From Saccharicrinis sp050589685 (GTDB taxonomy: Bacteria > Bacteroidota > Bacteroidia > Bacteroidales > Marinilabiliaceae): a DNA stretch of 64,000 nucleotides. The stretch is from NCBI RefSeq assembly GCF_050589685.1, contig NZ_JBNGOS010000021.1:1-64000 (forward strand), given 5' to 3'. Shown piece by piece: positions 7,636-16,699 of the stretch (positions are counted from its first letter, which is position 1; the number at the start of each line of letters is the position of its first letter). The notes under the pieces are model-generated. The model was not told the DNA's origin. It searched no databases and was given only the letters and a program-made list of their open reading frames with translations. The translations under genes and the position numbers were made by a program.

Positions 7636-8772
7636 CTAATTTCCTTCTTTTATAGAAATAATCAGTTTCAATCCTAAATCGAACAACACGACTTTGCTGT
7701 TTCCGTTTTGTCCGATGTGCGAATCGGCCAAGGCAAAATCCCCGGCTATGGTCATCGCATTTTTATCGTTGATGAAAGGCGAAAACTTTTTTGACCACTC
7801 CATTTGCTTTGGCGTGAGATAAACAATATCGCCCTGTTTAAAGTTCATGATATAATTTTCGCGAATCATATTAATGGCGTAATTTAAAAAATTACGCTGC
7901 ATTTCTCTTGGGTGACGGCTCATTTCTTCGACCCACTTTAATAAATCACCCACTTTTCGAGCATAGCTATGTCGCATCATCTGAATAAACCGATCAAAGA
8001 AGAACTCGTTCTCTTCACTCATCCTCACCTGCTCCTCCCCAAAAATCAGATTACCGTTGGCCACTTTAGCGGCTCCCTCGGCTTCATCCCCGCTTATGTT
8101 GAATCGTTCAATAAGATGTCCTTCGATTTCCTTTTGCGAATAGGCCGGTATTTTTAACTGCTGGGTACGAGACAAAATGGTAGATATCATTTCGTCAGGA
8201 TTATTTGACACTAGTATAAACACTGTGCTTTGCGAAGGCTCCTCTAGAATCTTGAGTAATTTATTGGCCGTTGACTCGTTCATCTTCTCGGGCATCCATA
8301 TGATCATCACCTTATGCTTACCTTCAAAAGTTTTAAGGCTCAGTTTTTTTATAATCTCCGAACTCTCCGATGTAAAGATAGCTCCCTGTTTATTGTCTCC
8401 TTCTTTACGTATTTGCCCCAGCCATGTTGTCAGACTAAAGTACGGCGTTTCGTTGACCAAAGCCCGCCACTCCGAAATAAAGTTATCGCTAACCGGACTG
8501 CTTGTTGTATTGCTTTTGATAACGGGAAATACAAAATGCAAATCGGGATGTACTAACTTGGCATACTTCTTACAGGAAGTACATTCGCCGCACGAGTCGC
8601 TCTCATTTGGATTTAAACAATTTAGATATTGCGCAAAGGCTATGGCCATAGCGAGCTTTCCATTTCCTTCCGGCCCGGTAAAAAGCAATGCATGACTAAC
8701 ACGGTTATCATTAACCATGCGCACTAACCTGGATTTAATATCCTCCTGACCTACCACTTGTTTAAACAACAT
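7636..8772 (-). CDS. holB: DNA polymerase III subunit delta'
   Basis: 378 residues. The N-terminal AAA+ module has a degenerate P-loop GPEGNGK (residues 33-39), normal for delta', which does not hydrolyse ATP. Next comes a zinc module with Cys 52, 61, 64 and 67 (C-x8-C-x2-C-x2-C) and the conserved SRT motif in TILSRTQQL, which supplies the arginine finger to the clamp loader. The protein is a stator of the clamp-loader complex loading the beta clamp. It leads the block holB-ricT-gldH, with 119 bp to ricT. Confidence 0.93.
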   Translation of the reverse strand: MLFKQVVGQEDIKSRLVRMVNDNRVSHALLFTGPEGNGKLAMAIAFAQYLNCLNPNESDSCGECTSCKKYAKLVHPDLHFVFPVIKSNTTSSPVSDNFISEWRALVNETPYFSLTTWLGQIRKEGDNKQGAIFTSESSEIIKKLSLKTFEGKHKVMIIWMPEKMNESTANKLLKILEEPSQSTVFILVSNNPDEMISTILSRTQQLKIPAYSQKEIEGHLIERFNISGDEAEGAAKVANGNLIFGEEQVRMSEENEFFFDRFIQMMRHSYARKVGDLLKWVEEMSRHPREMQRNFLNYAINMIRENYIMNFKQGDIVYLTPKQMEWSKKFSPFINDKNAMTIAGDFALADSHIGQNGNSKVVLFDLGLKLIISIKEGN

Positions 8773-9091
8773 GAATATTCTGCGTTAATTTTGCAATCTG
8801 CCAAAGATAACAATTTCGGGAAAAGAATTGAAGCGAAGCCTCAAAGAACTAAGAACGCAACCACCAAATAGTTTTCTCCCTGAATGATGGTTTCAGGTAA
8901 ATTGCCCTCAAAACATAAATGTCATCAAAACAGGAATAGCTGGTCAATTAAATCCGTGCAGAACTTAAAACAATTACTGTGAACCGGTTTTTATTGGCAA
9001 TGTTAGAATCCATCGACCCAATTATGCGATGTGTTACTCTGATTTTTATTCTTTTTTCAAGTACATTTGTAACCTAAAACAAAACAATTAA
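8773..9091. other. Intergenic region with divergent promoters (holB and radical SAM genes)
   Basis: 319 bp without a gene. On the minus strand TATCTTTG (8802-8809) is a -7 box about 30 nt before holB. On the plus strand TACATTTG (9062-9069) is a -7 box 22 nt before the radical SAM ATG at 9092. Nothing else recognisable lies between. Confidence 0.5.
9062..9069 (+). promoter_or_regulatory. -7 box for the radical SAM / glycosyltransferase pair
   Basis: TACATTTG matches TAnnTTTG exactly and lies 22 nt before the ATG at 9092. The -33 region is T-rich, without a clean TTG at the ideal distance. Confidence 0.5.
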
Positions 9092-9871
9092 ATGGGAACA
9101 TTTCTTTTCGATAAAATAATATTCGGCCCTGTTCAAAGCCGACGACTCGGCATTTCGTTAGGTATTAACCTACTCCCGGTAAATAAAAAAATTTGCACTT
9201 TCGACTGCATTTATTGCGAGTGTGGTTTTAACGGTGACAATGCATCGGCGACAACCCAAATGCCATCGCGCTTACAGGTAAAAACCGAGCTTGAAACAGT
9301 ACTGAAACAAATGCAAAGCAAAGGGCAGGCTCCCCATGTAATTACATTTGCAGGAAACGGTGAACCAACCATTCACAAGGATTTTGAAGGTATTATTAAT
9401 GACACCATTGTACTACGCAATGCTTATTTTCCTGAAGCCAGAATTGCCGTTTTATCCAATGCTACATTAATTCATAAAACCAGTGTTTATGATGCGCTAA
9501 TAAAAGTTGACGATAATATACTCAAGCTTGATTCCGGGCTGGAGGAAACTATTCAGGTATTGGATCAGCCCAACCCCGGATTTTCGTTAAACGAATTGAT
9601 TGACAACCTGATGAAATTCAATGGACAACTGATCATTCAAACTATGTTTGTTAGGGGCACGTATAAAGGCAACCAAATAGACAACACCACTGATGCTGAT
9701 ATCGATTCATGGCTTAAACTGGTAAAAAAAGCATCACCAAAAAGTGTTATGATATATACGATTGAAAGGGATACACCAGTTGATGGCTTGGTTAAAATAC
9801 CTTTGGTTGAGCTAAAGAAAATTGCCCGCAGAGTGGAAGATATGGGGATTTCAACTCAAGTTTCGGGATAA
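9092..9871 (+). CDS. COG0731-type radical SAM protein
   Basis: 259 residues. It opens with FGPVQSRRLGISLGINLLP, the signature of the COG0731 radical SAM family, followed by CTFDCIYCECGF, the CxxxCxxC ligands of the [4Fe-4S] cluster. VITFAGNGEPTIH is the SAM-binding GGE-like strand. The family includes archaeal wyosine-type tRNA enzymes, but bacterial members are mostly uncharacterised, so the substrate is unknown. The gene is followed without any gap, and in the same frame, by a glycosyltransferase frame. Confidence 0.85.
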   Translation: MGTFLFDKIIFGPVQSRRLGISLGINLLPVNKKICTFDCIYCECGFNGDNASATTQMPSRLQVKTELETVLKQMQSKGQAPHVITFAGNGEPTIHKDFEGIINDTIVLRNAYFPEARIAVLSNATLIHKTSVYDALIKVDDNILKLDSGLEETIQVLDQPNPGFSLNELIDNLMKFNGQLIIQTMFVRGTYKGNQIDNTTDADIDSWLKLVKKASPKSVMIYTIERDTPVDGLVKIPLVELKKIARRVEDMGISTQVSG

Positions 9872-10894
9872 TTGTGTAACCCGCCAACATATTTAGTTTG
9901 CCCTTTAAATTGGGGCCTGGGACATGCCAGTAGAATGATTCCCATTGTTCATGATTTATTGCAAAAAAGCAATAAAGTGATTCTTGGTGGAGATGGGGAT
10001 GCCCTTCAACTTATTTCCGACGAATTTCCCGAGCTCGATACTATTCGGATTCCGGATATTCAGGTTCGCTTCTCCAAAAACAAAATGACCTTAAACCTGA
10101 TTCGACTAATTCCTAAAATTCTTATATCATCCGTAAGAGAACATTATTTTTTAAAAAAGCTTGCGAACACCAATACAATAGATGTTATTATTTCGGACAA
10201 CAGATACGGTTTGTGGAATAAGAATATTAAATCCATCTTGGTGACCCACCAACTTATGGTAAAGCTCCCTGCACCTTTTAGTTTGTTAGAGGGCATGTTA
10301 CATCAAGTGATAAAATTGATCATCAACCTATTCAACGAATGCTGGATACCTGATTATGCTGATCATGGGATAGCTTTAAGCGGTGATTTGAGTCATAAGC
10401 ATAACGTTACGTTCCCGTCCAAATTCATAGGGCCCTTAAGCAGGTTCAGTTGTATAAACGAGCTGGCCACTGAATATATTTACGATATAGTGGCAGTGCT
10501 TTCCGGCCCGGAACCAACGCGTACACAACTTGAGGAAGAATTAAAAAAAATACTTCTTGCAACTGAACGTGCTGCAATTATCATCCAGGGGAAACCCAGG
10601 GAAGAAGCAATTTTAAAGCAACACAAAAATTTACATGTTATCCCCCACCTACGGGCATCGCAATTAAAATACGTCTTGTTAAAATCCAAGCTATGCCTTT
10701 GCAGGTCGGGCTATAGCTCCATAATGGACATCGCATACCTAAACCTGAATGCCATTTTAATTCCAACACCAGGCCAAACCGAGCAGGAATATCTGGCCCA
10801 TCATCTAAAAGACCGTTTCAAGGTTGTTCCTCAAAAAAAAATCGGCTCCCATCTGCTTGGTATGATTGGCAAATCGTTTGGTGCAAACAAATAA
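9872..10894 (+). CDS. Glycosyltransferase, GT28/MurG-like fold
   Basis: 340 residues if read from TTG 9872. The N-terminal VCPLNWGLGHASRMIPIV is the donor-domain GxGHxxR loop of GT-B enzymes of the GT28/MurG type and precedes the first ATG, so the true start must be at or next to 9872. The C-terminal half has the acceptor-to-donor transition with CRSGYSSIMDIAYLNLNAILIPTPGQTEQ, the sugar-nucleotide-binding block. The preceding radical SAM gene ends at TAA 9869-9871 in the same frame, so initiation at the TTG by coupling or stop-codon readthrough are the options. No transmembrane segment is seen. Confidence 0.82.
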   Translation: MCNPPTYLVCPLNWGLGHASRMIPIVHDLLQKSNKVILGGDGDALQLISDEFPELDTIRIPDIQVRFSKNKMTLNLIRLIPKILISSVREHYFLKKLANTNTIDVIISDNRYGLWNKNIKSILVTHQLMVKLPAPFSLLEGMLHQVIKLIINLFNECWIPDYADHGIALSGDLSHKHNVTFPSKFIGPLSRFSCINELATEYIYDIVAVLSGPEPTRTQLEEELKKILLATERAAIIIQGKPREEAILKQHKNLHVIPHLRASQLKYVLLKSKLCLCRSGYSSIMDIAYLNLNAILIPTPGQTEQEYLAHHLKDRFKVVPQKKIGSHLLGMIGKSFGANK

Positions 10895-11041
10895 CAAATG
10901 TTAAACCAGCTTTAACTGTAACTTTTCAATCGTTAGTTTCGTTTCAGATGATGTTAGTCAATAATAAATAACATTTAACCACCAAACTGGTACAAGCAAT
11001 CAGTTGAGACCGGAGAGGACATTTAATTCAATACTAAAGAA

Positions 11042-11509
11042 ATGATTTATATAGTTATCGCATTGGTAATCGTAATTGCTAGCACGATTGTACTAACCCA
11101 AAAATCTATAATAAGGGTGATCGCCGAGAAAAGAGCTCTTCCTATAATTGAAGACATTTTATTTCCGCAGGGCGAACAAAATAAAGCACAAATTATCCAA
11201 GATATTCACCAGCTAACCAACAATAGGCTTAGCGACGAATTAGTAATGGATTACTTTTACAAGATTAAGGGATTGCAGGTTTTAAATATAAACCGCCCTA
11301 TGAATTTTTGGGTAAAGATGTATTTAACAACACCTACAAAGGTAAAATTAAATTATTTTGAGCAAGTAAAGTTTTACGAAACATTTTTAAACTACCCAAA
11401 GATCCATAGCGACATAGGCAGCGATAATCGTGTAAATCCAGGGAATCAAATTGAGAAGAAAATAAAAGCCCAACTTGTTGGTAAGCTTATCCCACAAAAA
11501 TTCGCATAA
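11042..11509 (+). CDS. Unknown membrane-anchored protein
   Basis: 155 residues. The first ~18 residues form a single hydrophobic anchor (IYIVIALVIVIASTIVL) without a cleavage site or lipobox. The rest is soluble, mixed alpha/beta with many charged residues and no recognisable motif. It is a single-gene unit: a good terminator follows at 11541-11570. No function can be given. Confidence 0.65.
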   Translation: MIYIVIALVIVIASTIVLTQKSIIRVIAEKRALPIIEDILFPQGEQNKAQIIQDIHQLTNNRLSDELVMDYFYKIKGLQVLNINRPMNFWVKMYLTTPTKVKLNYFEQVKFYETFLNYPKIHSDIGSDNRVNPGNQIEKKIKAQLVGKLIPQKFA

Positions 11510-11540
11510 TTCTAGAACTAAATACATACACAATTAAGGA

Positions 11541-11570
11541 CCTAACCAGAGATTTCTGGTTGGGTTTTTA
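11541..11570 (+). terminator. Rho-independent terminator
   Basis: CCTAACCAGA (11541-11550) pairs with TCTGGTTGGG (11555-11564), with one G-U pair and a 4-nt loop, followed by TTTTTAT. It ends the unit at 11042. Confidence 0.85.
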
Positions 11571-11602
11571 TTTATCCCAGGTTTATATCTGCTGCCTTTC
11601 AA

Positions 11603-11791
11603 CCCGCAATATGCATTAGAAATTCTATTACACCTTGAAATTACTTTAAAACAAGACACTTCGTTGCATCACTTCAACTCACCAGAACGATGCTCCCGAA
11701 AGTAATCGGGACAAGTGATGCCACGTTTCAGTAATGCCTTGTTTTATTGCACTTGCAATGCTCATGACGAACCCCCAATACATAATCCGGG
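11603..11791. mobile_element. MITE-like 189-bp element, copy A (5-bp flanking duplication TTCAA)
   Basis: The left end CCCGCAATATGCATTAG and the right end (read inward) CCCGGATTATGTATTGG are imperfect terminal inverted repeats. TTCAA flanks both sides (11598-11602 and 11792-11796), a target-site duplication. Inside, TAAAACAAG...GCATCACT pairs with AGTGATGCC...CTTGTTTTA, with a small TCCCGA/TCGGGA stem at the centre. By eye it differs from copies B and C at only a few positions. It has no intact gene. The 253 bp between it and the CPBP gene at 12048 show nothing clear. Confidence 0.8.
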
Positions 11792-12047
11792 TTCAACTAA
11801 CTATATCGGAATAACAAAATAAAAAAAAGATCCCCCAATTTCGGACAATACCCTAATGTCGAAAAATGCGAAAAGGCAAAATATAGCAGTGAGGCAAAAA
11901 CGATACTCTGTGAACAATAACAGATTCCGTAAATCTTTTTTGATCCTAAATGCTTCAGCATCTCTAAATGCAAGCGAAAACCAATGCATATTCTGTTTGA
12001 TACATTAAAAATTGACGTTATATTGCCGGCATAAATCTAGATTTAAC

Positions 12048-12980
12048 GTGAAACAGTTATTTAAGCATACGCCACCGGTACAACAACTTCTTTTATTGGT
12101 TATTGTAACGTTTTCTTGCTGGTTTGTGATATCTTTTGCCGGCACAATTGTTGCCATGCTTTTTTGGGGACATGAAGCCATTACAAATACGAGTGAATTA
12201 CTCAACAACATAGCTTTTCTAAAGTACTTTCAGGTAGTTCAAAGTATTGGGCTATTTATTATTCCCCCAATATTGTTCGAATTTCTTACATGCGGCAATA
12301 TAGCACTTAATCACTTCCGCAAAATCAGGATTTCATACACGCTCTTGGCTTTGGCCATTCTTGCCGTTATTGCAGCGCAACCTTTCATCAGCCTATTAGG
12401 TGTATTTAATAATGGAATTGAATTTCCAGACTTTTTTGTGCATATTGAAGAGTGGATGCGAGACAAAGAAGCAGATGCCCAAAGAGCGACAGAAGTATTT
12501 CTTTCTGCTTCGGACTGGCCCCATACCCTATTAAACGCAATAATTATAGCCGTCATTCCTGCTATCGGGGAAGAATTAATGTTTAGAGGTTCTCTTCAAC
12601 GTGTTTTTCAAACCATATTTAAAAACAAACATCTGGCAGTAATCATTACCGCCGTGCTATTCAGCGCTATTCATGTTCAGTTTTTTGGATTTCTGCCCCG
12701 TTTTGTGCTTGGAGTTATTTTTGGTTACCTGATGGTATACGGAAAAAATATCTGGCTTCCTATAATTGCACATTTCACCAATAATTTTATGGCTTTTATT
12801 ATATATCAGAGTTATACAAACGATAACATAACCAAATCCAACCCGCTTGATGCAGGACATGAATATCCTGATATAATTTGGGTAATATTCAGCCTATTGG
12901 GAACAATAGCGATTCTATACCTGTGCCATTGGATAGTTGAAAAAAAACACACCAGCAACAGCTCTGCCAACTTATTCTGA
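12048..12980 (+). CDS. CPBP family intramembrane metalloprotease
   Basis: 310 residues from the GTG at 12048, chosen because it lies just before the first membrane segment; a TTG at 12012 would add 12 residues, and the first ATG falls inside a helix. About eight hydrophobic segments are visible. The three CPBP (CAAX/Abi) motifs are complete: GEELMFRGS (EExxxR), SAIHVQFFGFLPR (HxxxF) and HFTNN (HxxxN), the expected metal-binding and catalytic residues. Members cleave prenylated-type or small membrane peptides, or act in bacteriocin immunity; no substrate is suggested here. The 3' end overlaps the convergent gene by 9 bp. Confidence 0.87.
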   Translation: MKQLFKHTPPVQQLLLLVIVTFSCWFVISFAGTIVAMLFWGHEAITNTSELLNNIAFLKYFQVVQSIGLFIIPPILFEFLTCGNIALNHFRKIRISYTLLALAILAVIAAQPFISLLGVFNNGIEFPDFFVHIEEWMRDKEADAQRATEVFLSASDWPHTLLNAIIIAVIPAIGEELMFRGSLQRVFQTIFKNKHLAVIITAVLFSAIHVQFFGFLPRFVLGVIFGYLMVYGKNIWLPIIAHFTNNFMAFIIYQSYTNDNITKSNPLDAGHEYPDIIWVIFSLLGTIAILYLCHWIVEKKHTSNSSANLF

Positions 12981-13676
12981 GGTAGATTTTTCGTCCTTGC
13001 GGTGCATATAAACCACCCCGTATTCAGCACAAGCGCTCCGTTTCTCGTCACCTGGCAAATGCTGATAGTTTTCCTCAATCCCATTCCATATGTTTACTAT
13101 CAGGCTATCTATCCTATCTCGCATCTCAAGTACCTTCCGGTGCATTTTATGTGTAGTGTTTTGCAGGTTTTTATGGGTATTATAATACTCCAAATATTTT
13201 TCGAACTTGATTTTTACCATGGCGATGGATGGATTGTATATCCTTGATCCTCCTGTCATCATTCTTCGCTCCTCGCCTTCCAAGACTTTCTTGCCCCATT
13301 TTATTAAAAGCTGCTCGGTACCGAGGTCAGGAACTGATTTGTCATCCACATCCAACCCGAAAAGCTTCCTGGCGTCCGGTTTAATCTCCTTGCGTATGAT
13401 ACAAAAATTCAACACCTGAATAAAATGTGAAACATAAATTCGGGCTTCCTTAAATTGGTCGGTCAATAGCTTGCCATATTTTGCCTGACGATCCTTACTA
13501 AAACTGTACTGGGAAACCGCTTGTTCAAATTGAGGCAAAACACCCTGAATATTGTGATATAATTGTTGGGAATATGCCAAATCGTAGGGATAGTTTTGCC
13601 TGCCTTTTTCTAAAGCAGCTTTTAATGCACGTAACCGAGCCTGGTCAGTATTGGGCAATCGTCTGTAGGGCATCAA
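12972..13676 (-). CDS. Conserved protein of unknown function
   Basis: 234 residues, no signal peptide and no membrane segment. The sequence is helical and charged, with QQLYHNIQGVLPQFEQAVSQY and IYVSHFIQVLNFCIIRKEI in the first half and a helical KMHRKVLEMRDRIDSLIVNIWNGIEE region near the end. It begins MMPYRRLPNTDQARLRALKAA. I recognise the general type as a protein common in Bacteroidales but know no function for it. It converges on the CPBP protease gene with a 9-bp overlap of the coding ends. Confidence 0.7.
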   Translation of the reverse strand: MMPYRRLPNTDQARLRALKAALEKGRQNYPYDLAYSQQLYHNIQGVLPQFEQAVSQYSFSKDRQAKYGKLLTDQFKEARIYVSHFIQVLNFCIIRKEIKPDARKLFGLDVDDKSVPDLGTEQLLIKWGKKVLEGEERRMMTGGSRIYNPSIAMVKIKFEKYLEYYNTHKNLQNTTHKMHRKVLEMRDRIDSLIVNIWNGIEENYQHLPGDEKRSACAEYGVVYMHRKDEKSTSE

Positions 13677-13883
13677 TAAAAGTTTTTTGGTGAAGCATTC
13701 GCATCTAAATTAAAAAAAATTATAAGTAACTACAAACCAACTGTTAACATTCTTTCAGTATATCCAATGATTTTATTTTCAATCCATTCACTATCTTTTA
13801 TTATACAACTGACTTTGTGATGTTTACAGGTTGAAAATAATGAAATTATTTTATACTTTTTTTTTACGCAAAGACGAATTTTT

Positions 13884-13924
13884 CAAAAAAGAAACGGCCA
13901 CCCTGAATAACAAGGCAGCCGTTT
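13884..13924 (-). terminator. Rho-independent terminator of the sdhCAB operon
   Basis: On the minus strand AAACGGCTGCC pairs with GGTGGCCGTTT (11 pairs, two of them G-U) and is followed by CTTTTTTG. It lies about 20 nt after the sdhB stop. Confidence 0.85.
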
Positions 13925-13945
13925 TAAACATTATCTTTTTAGGCC

Positions 13946-14701
13946 TTAGTCCTGTAGTTTAGCACATAGGAACTCACGGTTTAAACGGGCAATATTCGAA
14001 ATTGAGATTCCTTTAGGGCACTCAACCTCACAAGCACCTGTGTTGGTACAGTTACCAAAACCTAGCTCATCCATTTTACCAACCATTGCTTTGGCACGAC
14101 GAGCCGCCTCAACTTTACCTTGCGGCAACAATGCCAGGTGACTAACTTTTGCAGAAACGAATAACATCGCCGATCCGTTTTTACATGTAGCCACACAAGC
14201 CCCACAGCCAATACAAGAAGCGGCATCCATGGCTTCGTCTGCATCGGGCTTAGGAATTGGAATTGCGTTAGCATCAGGCACACCGCCGGTACTAACAGAA
14301 GTATAACCTCCTGCTGCAATAATCTGATCAAAAGCGGAACGGTTTACAATTAAATCTTTGATCACTGGGAATCCAGCAGAACGCCAAGGCTCAATAGTGA
14401 TTGTTTCACCATTTTTGAACTTACGCATATGTAGCTGACAAGTTGTAACATCATCGTCAGGTCCATGTGGACGTCCATTGATGTACAATGAACACATCCC
14501 GCAAATACCTTCCCGACAATCGTGATCAAATGCCACTGGCTCTTTTCCTTCCCCGATCAACTGTTCATTCAAAATGTCCATCATTTCAAGGAATGAGCTA
14601 TCGGTAGATACTGCCTCTAGTTTGTATGTTTCAAAACGACCCTTGTCTTTTGCATCGTTCTGACGCCAAACTTTTAGAGTCAAACTTATATTATTTTCCA
14701 T
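13946..14701 (-). CDS. sdhB: Succinate dehydrogenase/fumarate reductase iron-sulfur subunit
   Basis: 251 residues. Three Fe-S centres are readable: CREGICGMCSLYINGR plus a later TTCQ for [2Fe-2S], CIGCGACVATCKNGSAM for [4Fe-4S], and CTNTGACEVECPKGI for the third cluster. It carries electrons between the flavoprotein and the membrane cytochrome. It is the last gene of sdhCAB, 42 bp after sdhA, with a strong terminator right after. In Bacteroidetes such enzymes often work as menaquinol:fumarate reductases, so the direction cannot be told from sequence alone. Confidence 0.95.
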   Translation of the reverse strand: MENNISLTLKVWRQNDAKDKGRFETYKLEAVSTDSSFLEMMDILNEQLIGEGKEPVAFDHDCREGICGMCSLYINGRPHGPDDDVTTCQLHMRKFKNGETITIEPWRSAGFPVIKDLIVNRSAFDQIIAAGGYTSVSTGGVPDANAIPIPKPDADEAMDAASCIGCGACVATCKNGSAMLFVSAKVSHLALLPQGKVEAARRAKAMVGKMDELGFGNCTNTGACEVECPKGISISNIARLNREFLCAKLQD

Positions 14702-14743
14702 CTTTCTCTGTTTAACTATTGAACATTAAATTAACCTACCTGA

Positions 14744-16681
14744 TTATTTGTAGTTACGTTGTGCCACTTTAACCACTTCGAACGTAAGGTCTTCTTTATG
14801 CATTACTGGTGCTTTATCTTCACCTTGATACTCCCAACAAGCCGCATAAGCAAACTTGTCATCCTGACGAAGCGCTTCCCCTTCTTCTGTTTGGTACTCT
14901 TCGCGGAAATGACCACCACACGATTCTTCACGGCTCAGGGCATCACGTGCCATTAAATCTCCCGTTGTAATAAAGTCAGCTAAACGAGAAGCTTTTTCAA
15001 GTTCTACGTTCATTCCCTTATCCGATCCAGGAATTTTAACGTTAGTCCAGAATTCTTTTTTGATAGCCGCGATTTTCTCGATGGCTTCTTCAAGACCTTT
15101 CTTGTTACGTGCCATTCCTACGAAATCCCACATTACCAAACCAAGTTCTTTGTGCAAACTATCTACAGAACGCTCACCTTTGATGGCCAATAATTTTTCG
15201 AATTTCGCTTTAGCTGCTTTTTCTGCTTCCACAAATTCTTTTTCTTCACCCGTCATACGCGGTGTCCGAATATCATCAGCCAAATAATTCTGAATCGTAT
15301 AAGGAAGAACAAAATACCCATCGGCCAGTCCTTGCATCAAAGCAGAAGCTCCAAGACGGTTAGCACCGTGATCGGAAAAATTAGCTTCACCTGCCGCAAA
15401 TAAACCAGGAACTGTAGTTTGCAATTCGTAATCAACCCAAATACCACCCATTGTATAGTGAATAGCCGGATAAATCATCATTGGTTCTTGATATGGATTG
15501 TCATCTACAATCTTTTCATACATCTGGAATAGGTTTCCGTAACGGGCACGGATCGTATCTTCGCCTAAACGCTCTATTGACGTTTTAAAATCAAGATAAA
15601 CAGCTAAACCAGTAGCGCCAACACCAAAACCTGCATCACATCTTTCTTTAGCAGCACGTGAAGCAACGTCACGAGGCACCAGGTTACCAAAAGCAGGATA
15701 CCTTCTTTCTAAGTAATAATCGCGTTCGTCTTCCGAAAGATCTGTTGCTTTCTTTTTACCTGCACGAATAGCCTCAGCATCTTCTTTCTTTTTAGGAACC
15801 CAAATACGTCCATCGTTACGTAACGACTCCGACATCAAAGTAAGTTTTGACTGGAACTCACCATGCACCGGAATACAGGTTGGGTGAATCTGAGCATAAC
15901 AAGGGTTAGCAAAAGCAGCTCCCTTTTCGTATGCCTTAATTGCAGCAGAACCATTAGATCCCATTGCATTTGTTGACAGGAAGAATGTGTTTCCATAACC
16001 TCCTGTAGCCATTACAACAGCATGACCGAAGTGACGGGAGAACTCACCGGTTACAAGGTCCCGGGCAATAACACCACGGGCTTTACCATCAACAATCACA
16101 TAATCAACAATCTCTGTACGCGTGTACATATCAACAGTACCCGCATTTACCTGACGCATTAACGCCTGGTAAGCACCAATTAATAACTGCTGACCTGTTT
16201 GTCCTTTGGCATAAAAAGTACGACTAACCTGCGCACCACCAAAAGAACGATTATCTAATAAACCACCATACTCACGCGCAAAAGGTACACCTTGAGCAAC
16301 GCACTGGTCGATAATATCATTACTTACAGAAGCTAAACGATAAACGTTAGCCTCACGAGCACGGTAATCACCGCCTTTTACTGTATCATAAAATAAACGA
16401 TGAACTGAATCACCATCGTTTGGATAGTTTTTTGCAGCATTAATACCTCCCTGAGCCGCAATAGAGTGCGCACGACGTGGAGAATCTTGAATAGTAAAGT
16501 TTTTCACTTTAAAACCCATTTCACCAAAAGAAGCGGCAGCAGAAGCGCCGGCTAATCCGGTACCAATAACAATAATATCCAGGTTTCTTTTATTTGCAGG
16601 GTTAACCAACTTTTGGCCAGCTTTATAATTGTCCCATTTCTGAGCCAATGGCCCTTCAGGTATCTTTGAATCTAACTTCAT
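14744..16681 (-). CDS. sdhA: Succinate dehydrogenase/fumarate reductase flavoprotein subunit
   Basis: 645 residues. The FAD dinucleotide motif is GTGLAGASAAASFGEMG near residue 40; HSIAAQGGINA carries the covalent flavin histidine. Catalytic-domain blocks HPTCIPVHGEFQSKL and NRLGASALMQGLADGYFVLPY are intact. The length fits the type-B flavoprotein family. It forms the catalytic dimer with SdhB and docks on the single cytochrome b subunit SdhC. Gene order C-A-B with short gaps (18 and 42 bp) indicates one transcript. Confidence 0.96.
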   Translation of the reverse strand: MKLDSKIPEGPLAQKWDNYKAGQKLVNPANKRNLDIIVIGTGLAGASAAASFGEMGFKVKNFTIQDSPRRAHSIAAQGGINAAKNYPNDGDSVHRLFYDTVKGGDYRAREANVYRLASVSNDIIDQCVAQGVPFAREYGGLLDNRSFGGAQVSRTFYAKGQTGQQLLIGAYQALMRQVNAGTVDMYTRTEIVDYVIVDGKARGVIARDLVTGEFSRHFGHAVVMATGGYGNTFFLSTNAMGSNGSAAIKAYEKGAAFANPCYAQIHPTCIPVHGEFQSKLTLMSESLRNDGRIWVPKKKEDAEAIRAGKKKATDLSEDERDYYLERRYPAFGNLVPRDVASRAAKERCDAGFGVGATGLAVYLDFKTSIERLGEDTIRARYGNLFQMYEKIVDDNPYQEPMMIYPAIHYTMGGIWVDYELQTTVPGLFAAGEANFSDHGANRLGASALMQGLADGYFVLPYTIQNYLADDIRTPRMTGEEKEFVEAEKAAKAKFEKLLAIKGERSVDSLHKELGLVMWDFVGMARNKKGLEEAIEKIAAIKKEFWTNVKIPGSDKGMNVELEKASRLADFITTGDLMARDALSREESCGGHFREEYQTEEGEALRQDDKFAYAACWEYQGEDKAPVMHKEDLTFEVVKVAQRNYK

Positions 16682-16699
16682 TTCTTAAGAATTAAAAGA

